Positions 5,517-7,938 of a stretch of 7,938 bases of DNA are shown piece by piece (the first letter of the stretch is position 1; the number at the start of each line of letters is the position of its first letter). The translations under genes and the position numbers were made by a program. A model generated the notes under the pieces. It saw only the letters and a program-made list of their open reading frames with translations, ran no database searches and was not told where the DNA came from. Source of the stretch: Pontiellaceae bacterium (GTDB lineage: Bacteria > Verrucomicrobiota > Kiritimatiellia > Kiritimatiellales > Pontiellaceae); assembly GCA_016937035.1 (NCBI GenBank), contig JAFGWS010000012.1, positions 1 to 7,938 on the forward strand. Direction: 5' to 3'.

Positions 5517-6248
5517 CTACATAATATCAAACGTCAGACCGGCAAGTACGGTAACATCATTGTATTCCATGCCGGCACCGTCGGGCATATTGTCGTATTC
5601 GTCGCGCAGCTCAACAAAGAGCGAAAGCTTGTCGCTGACCTTGGTTTTCAAGCCGGTCACCAGCAGGCCGGTTCCGTCCTCTGTATCGTCGACATCGGCA
5701 CTGTATTCTGCTTTCAGGTAATAGTCCGCACTTTCCGACACATCCCAGGAATAGCTCGCGGCAACACGCCACTCGCCGAAAGCGCGCTCATCAGCTGCGG
5801 TCCGCTCATACACTTCATTTAGACCCGCGCTGAGATCCAACATCATTGTGTCGTTTTTGATCAGATAAACCCCGAAGTTAGGCCCCACCTTTACACGGGC
5901 ATTCACCTCTTTGATCGCATCGTGATAGACTTCCGTAAAAACACCACCGTAATAATTCTGTCCGGCAAACTTGAAGCGCAGATCGCCCTGCCCGCGGAGC
6001 TGACCTTCGGTCTGTTCCCCTTCAGTGGTGCCCTGCTCGCCGTAGAGCGAACTGATCAGATCACTCCGCTGAGAAAATCGATCGAGTTTAATATTCATCG
6101 TATAGAGCGTTTTATCCGTATTTCCGCTCTTGAACGAAGCCCCCAGCGAAACACTGCTCTTCCATGTCACGTTCGTGTCCGCCATCTGCGCAAACGCGCT
6201 TCCCGCAACCAACACCATACAACCAATCAACCCAGCCACTTTTTTCAT
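5517..6248 (-). CDS. DUF481-family outer-membrane beta-barrel protein
   Basis: The 243-residue protein starts with a clear signal peptide: Lys at positions 2-3, a hydrophobic core and the cleavage site AFA|Q after residue 20. The mature part begins with WKSSVSLGASFKSGNTDKT at about 29-47, a hallmark of the DUF481 (YdiY-like) family, and then alternates polar and aromatic residues in amphipathic strands to the end (VLAGLTFDIM). This indicates an outer-membrane barrel and therefore a diderm host. Substrate or transport role is unknown for the family. The start is well supported by AAGGAG eight bases upstream. The gene is divergent from the fumarase gene and is followed by REP hairpin 5. No transport or regulatory partner is adjacent, so its job cannot be inferred from context. 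Confidence 0.88.
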   Translation of the reverse strand: MKKVAGLIGCMVLVAGSAFAQMADTNVTWKSSVSLGASFKSGNTDKTLYTMNIKLDRFSQRSDLISSLYGEQGTTEGEQTEGQLRGQGDLRFKFAGQNYYGGVFTEVYHDAIKEVNARVKVGPNFGVYLIKNDTMMLDLSAGLNEVYERTAADERAFGEWRVAASYSWDVSESADYYLKAEYSADVDDTEDGTGLLVTGLKTKVSDKLSLFVELRDEYDNMPDGAGMEYNDVTVLAGLTFDIM

Positions 6249-6480
6249 CGTCTCATCTCCTTGTTGTCAGACAAAAAACCTAAAGAATCAACCACGCTCG
6301 AGCAATCCCTTTAGTGGATGAATTCACAGAGCATGAAACGTCAAAATTGAAACCTGAAACTTGAAACGTGAGTTCTGAAACCTGAAACCTGAAACTTGAA
6401 ACTTGAAACTTGAAACATAATCCTCACACTCTCAGAAATACGAATTACGCCACATATCACGACCGACGGAGCATTAAACG
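6249..6480. other. Divergent intergenic region between the DUF481 gene and fumarase
   Basis: Besides the heptamer repeat, this region holds the ribosome sites of both genes (AAGGAG for DUF481; GGAG at 6468-6471 for fumarase, nine bases before its ATG). It also has an eight-base palindrome GCTCGAGC at 6296-6303. TTGAAA, a -35-like word, recurs in the last heptamers at 6396, 6403 and 6410, but I found no convincing -10 at a proper distance. No promoter is called. Confidence 0.4.
6334..6417. repeat. Heptanucleotide tandem repeat (TGAAACN, 12 units)
   Basis: TGAAAC occurs at 6334, 6348, 6355, 6362, 6376, 6383, 6390, 6397, 6404 and 6411, all in one seven-base register. The two missing units (6341 and 6369) are present but degenerate. 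The seventh base is mainly C or T. The repeat lies between the divergent DUF481 and fumarase genes. It gives open frames rich in FQVSSFKFQVSGF-like peptide on the minus strand, which I take as translation of the repeat only. It resembles the short tandemly repeated (STRR) heptamers known from cyanobacteria. Confidence 0.92.
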
Positions 6481-7938
6481 ATGAGCGATTATATCTACAG
6501 CCCAACCATTCAGCATGAAGGGAACGATCCAACGCCCTACCGTCTGGTCACAACCGATGGCGTCCACACCAAATCGTTCAACGGCAGAGAAGTACTGGTC
6601 ATCGAACCTAATGTGCTTGAGCGCCTAGCCTATGAAGCCTTCCGCGATGTCTCATTCTATCTCCGCGCCTCACATTCCGCACAGGTCGCCGCCATTCTCG
6701 ACGACCCGGAAGCCAGCGAAAACGACCGCTTTGTCGCCCGCTGTATGCTTGAAAACGCCGTCATTTCTGCAGTCGGCGAACTCCCGTTTTGTCAGGATAC
6801 CGGCACCGCCATCGTTGTCGGGAAAAAGGGCGCACAGGTCTGGACTGAGTTTGACGAAAAGAAAGCGCTCTCCGCCGGCATCCACCGATGCTTTTACGAT
6901 TTTAATCTGCGCTATTCCCAAATCGCACCGCTCTCCATGTTTGAGGAACAAAATACCGGAAACAACCTGCCCGCGCAAATCGACCTCTATGCCGACGCCG
7001 GCGCAGAATATCACCTGCTCTTCGTGGCCAAAGGCGGCGGATCGGCCAACAAATCCATGCTCTTCCAGAAAACCAAATCGCTCCTCACCGAAGAGGGCCT
7101 TGACGCCTTTTTAAAAGCCGAGCTATTCAACCTCGGCACCGCCGCTTGCCCTCCCTATCACTTGGCCGTCGTCATCGGCGGCACCTCCGCAGAGACCACC
7201 ATGAAAACCGTCAAACTTGCCTCCTGCGGCGAACTCGACGACCTGCCGACTTCCGGTGATGCCTCCGGCCGCGCTTTCCGCGATGTGGAATGGGAACAGA
7301 AAATTCTCAAAATGGCCCAGGATTCCCAAATCGGTGCACAGTTCGGGGGAAAATATTTCTGCCACGATGTCCGCGTCATCCGCATGCCGCGCCACGCCGC
7401 CTCCTGCCCCGTCGGCATCGGCGTCTCCTGCTCTGCCGATCGCAACATTAAAGCAAAGATTACCCGCGACGGCGTATTCCTCGAACAACTCGAAACCGAT
7501 CCCGCGCGCTATCTCCCTGAAAACATCGGCACCGAAGTTGACAACGCACCAGAAATCAATCTTGATCGCCCGATGGAGGAAATTCTTGCCGACCTATCCA
7601 ACTATCCTGTCCGCACACGCCTGAGCCTCAATGGAACGCTCATTGTTGCGCGCGATGCCGCCCACGCCCGAATTCAGGAACTACTTGATCGGGGTGAGCC
7701 GATGCCTGACTACTTTAAAAACCATCCGGTCTACTACGCCGGCCCGGCCAAAACGCCAAAAGGCAAACCCTCGGGCTCCTTCGGCCCCACTACCGCCCAG
7801 CGCATGGATCCGTACGTCGATGAATTCATGAGCCACCGCGGCTCCATGGTGATGCTCGCTAAAGGTAACCGCGCGCCGAAAGTCACTGCCGCCTGTGCAA
7901 AACATGGCGGCTTTTACCTCGGCTCCGTCGGCGGCCCC
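6481..7938 (+). CDS. fumA: Class I (4Fe-4S) fumarate hydratase, C-terminal end outside window
   Basis: The frame is open from the ATG at 6481 to the window edge, giving 486 residues. It aligns along its whole length with E. coli FumA/FumB as I recall them, which are about 548 residues, so about 60 are missing beyond the edge. The enzyme interconverts fumarate and malate in the cytoplasm with an oxygen-sensitive 4Fe-4S cluster. The three cluster cysteines are C104 ([10 protein letters not shown]), C223 (TAACPPYH) and C317 (GVSCSAD). Other family blocks are [47 protein letters not shown]-like RTRLSLNGT and AGPAKTPKG. This is the fused one-chain form rather than the two-subunit form. The start is supported by GGAG nine bases upstream. 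The use of a class I enzyme fits an anaerobic or low-oxygen lifestyle but does not prove it. No defect is seen. Confidence 0.96.
   Translation, partial: MSDYIYSPTIQHEGNDPTPYRLVTTDGVHTKSFNGREVLVIEPNVLERLAYEAFRDVSFYLRASHSAQVAAILDDPEASENDRFVARCMLENAVISAVGELPFCQDTGTAIVVGKKGAQVWTEFDEKKALSAGIHRCFYDFNLRYSQIAPLSMFEEQNTGNNLPAQIDLYADAGAEYHLLFVAKGGGSANKSMLFQKTKSLLTEEGLDAFLKAELFNLGTAACPPYHLAVVIGGTSAETTMKTVKLASCGELDDLPTSGDASGRAFRDVEWEQKILKMAQDSQIGAQFGGKYFCHDVRVIRMPRHAASCPVGIGVSCSADRNIKAKITRDGVFLEQLETDPARYLPENIGTEVDNAPEINLDRPMEEILADLSNYPVRTRLSLNGTLIVARDAAHARIQELLDRGEPMPDYFKNHPVYYAGPAKTPKGKPSGSFGPTTAQRMDPYVDEFMSHRGSMVMLAKGNRAPKVTAACAKHGGFYLGSVGGP

Noticed and set aside
6219..6248. Lipoprotein signal in the DUF481 protein (LIGC at residues 7-10)
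   Set aside because: The cysteine comes too early to follow a full hydrophobic segment, and the AFA|Q site at residue 20 fits an ordinary signal peptide better.
6341..6532. Minus-strand open frame across the heptamer repeat and the fumarase start
   Set aside because: Half of it translates the heptamer repeat and the rest overlaps the strongly supported start of fumarase in antisense.
6632..7114. A 160-codon plus-strand frame inside fumarase
   Set aside because: It is out of frame with fumarase, which matches its family continuously through this region.

Overview
The window reads as ordinary chromosomal DNA of a free-living or gut bacterium of moderate GC, interrupted by a REP-element and RAYT-transposase locus. 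An RRM protein with a glycine-rich tail, a eukaryotic-type HisA, a large PocR/PAS hybrid kinase and heptanucleotide repeats together suggest the PVC group (Kiritimatiellota, Lentisphaerota or Verrucomicrobiota). This placement is inference from gene content only. The standard code is used, because hisA ends in TGA.

Layout from left to right: (1) The 5' part of a small RRM RNA-binding protein gene on the minus strand runs off the left edge. It has a good candidate promoter and a leader of about 114 nt with a perfect hairpin. (2) A 1003-residue soluble hybrid sensor histidine kinase on the minus strand has the order PocR sensor, three PAS domains, HisKA, HATPase and receiver. A possible 41-codon ORF ends 13 nt upstream of its start. 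(3) On the plus strand, a stand-alone hisA is of the eukaryotic HIS6/HISN3 type rather than the usual bacterial type. (4) From about 4537 to 5495 lies a REP/RAYT locus. A REP-associated tyrosine transposase gene on the minus strand is broken by one in-frame TGA between its HUH motif and its catalytic tyrosine. It is flanked by five REP hairpins of one shared design, arranged as two REPIN-like blocks plus a singlet. Each block also carries a 27-bp tandem array of half-REPs, with five units on the left and three on the right. (5) A DUF481-family outer-membrane barrel protein lies on the minus strand. (6) A 12-unit heptanucleotide repeat fills much of the gap between that gene and (7) a class I (4Fe-4S) fumarase on the plus strand, whose last 60 or so residues lie beyond the right edge.

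The genes do not form one pathway. HisA acts in histidine synthesis, fumarase in the TCA cycle or fumarate metabolism, the kinase in signalling and the RRM protein probably in RNA handling. The most notable content is the REP/RAYT locus, where the enzyme gene looks recently inactivated while its repeats remain and have changed in copy number. No CRISPR array, rRNA or tRNA gene was seen, and no gene-free stretch exceeds 300 bases.
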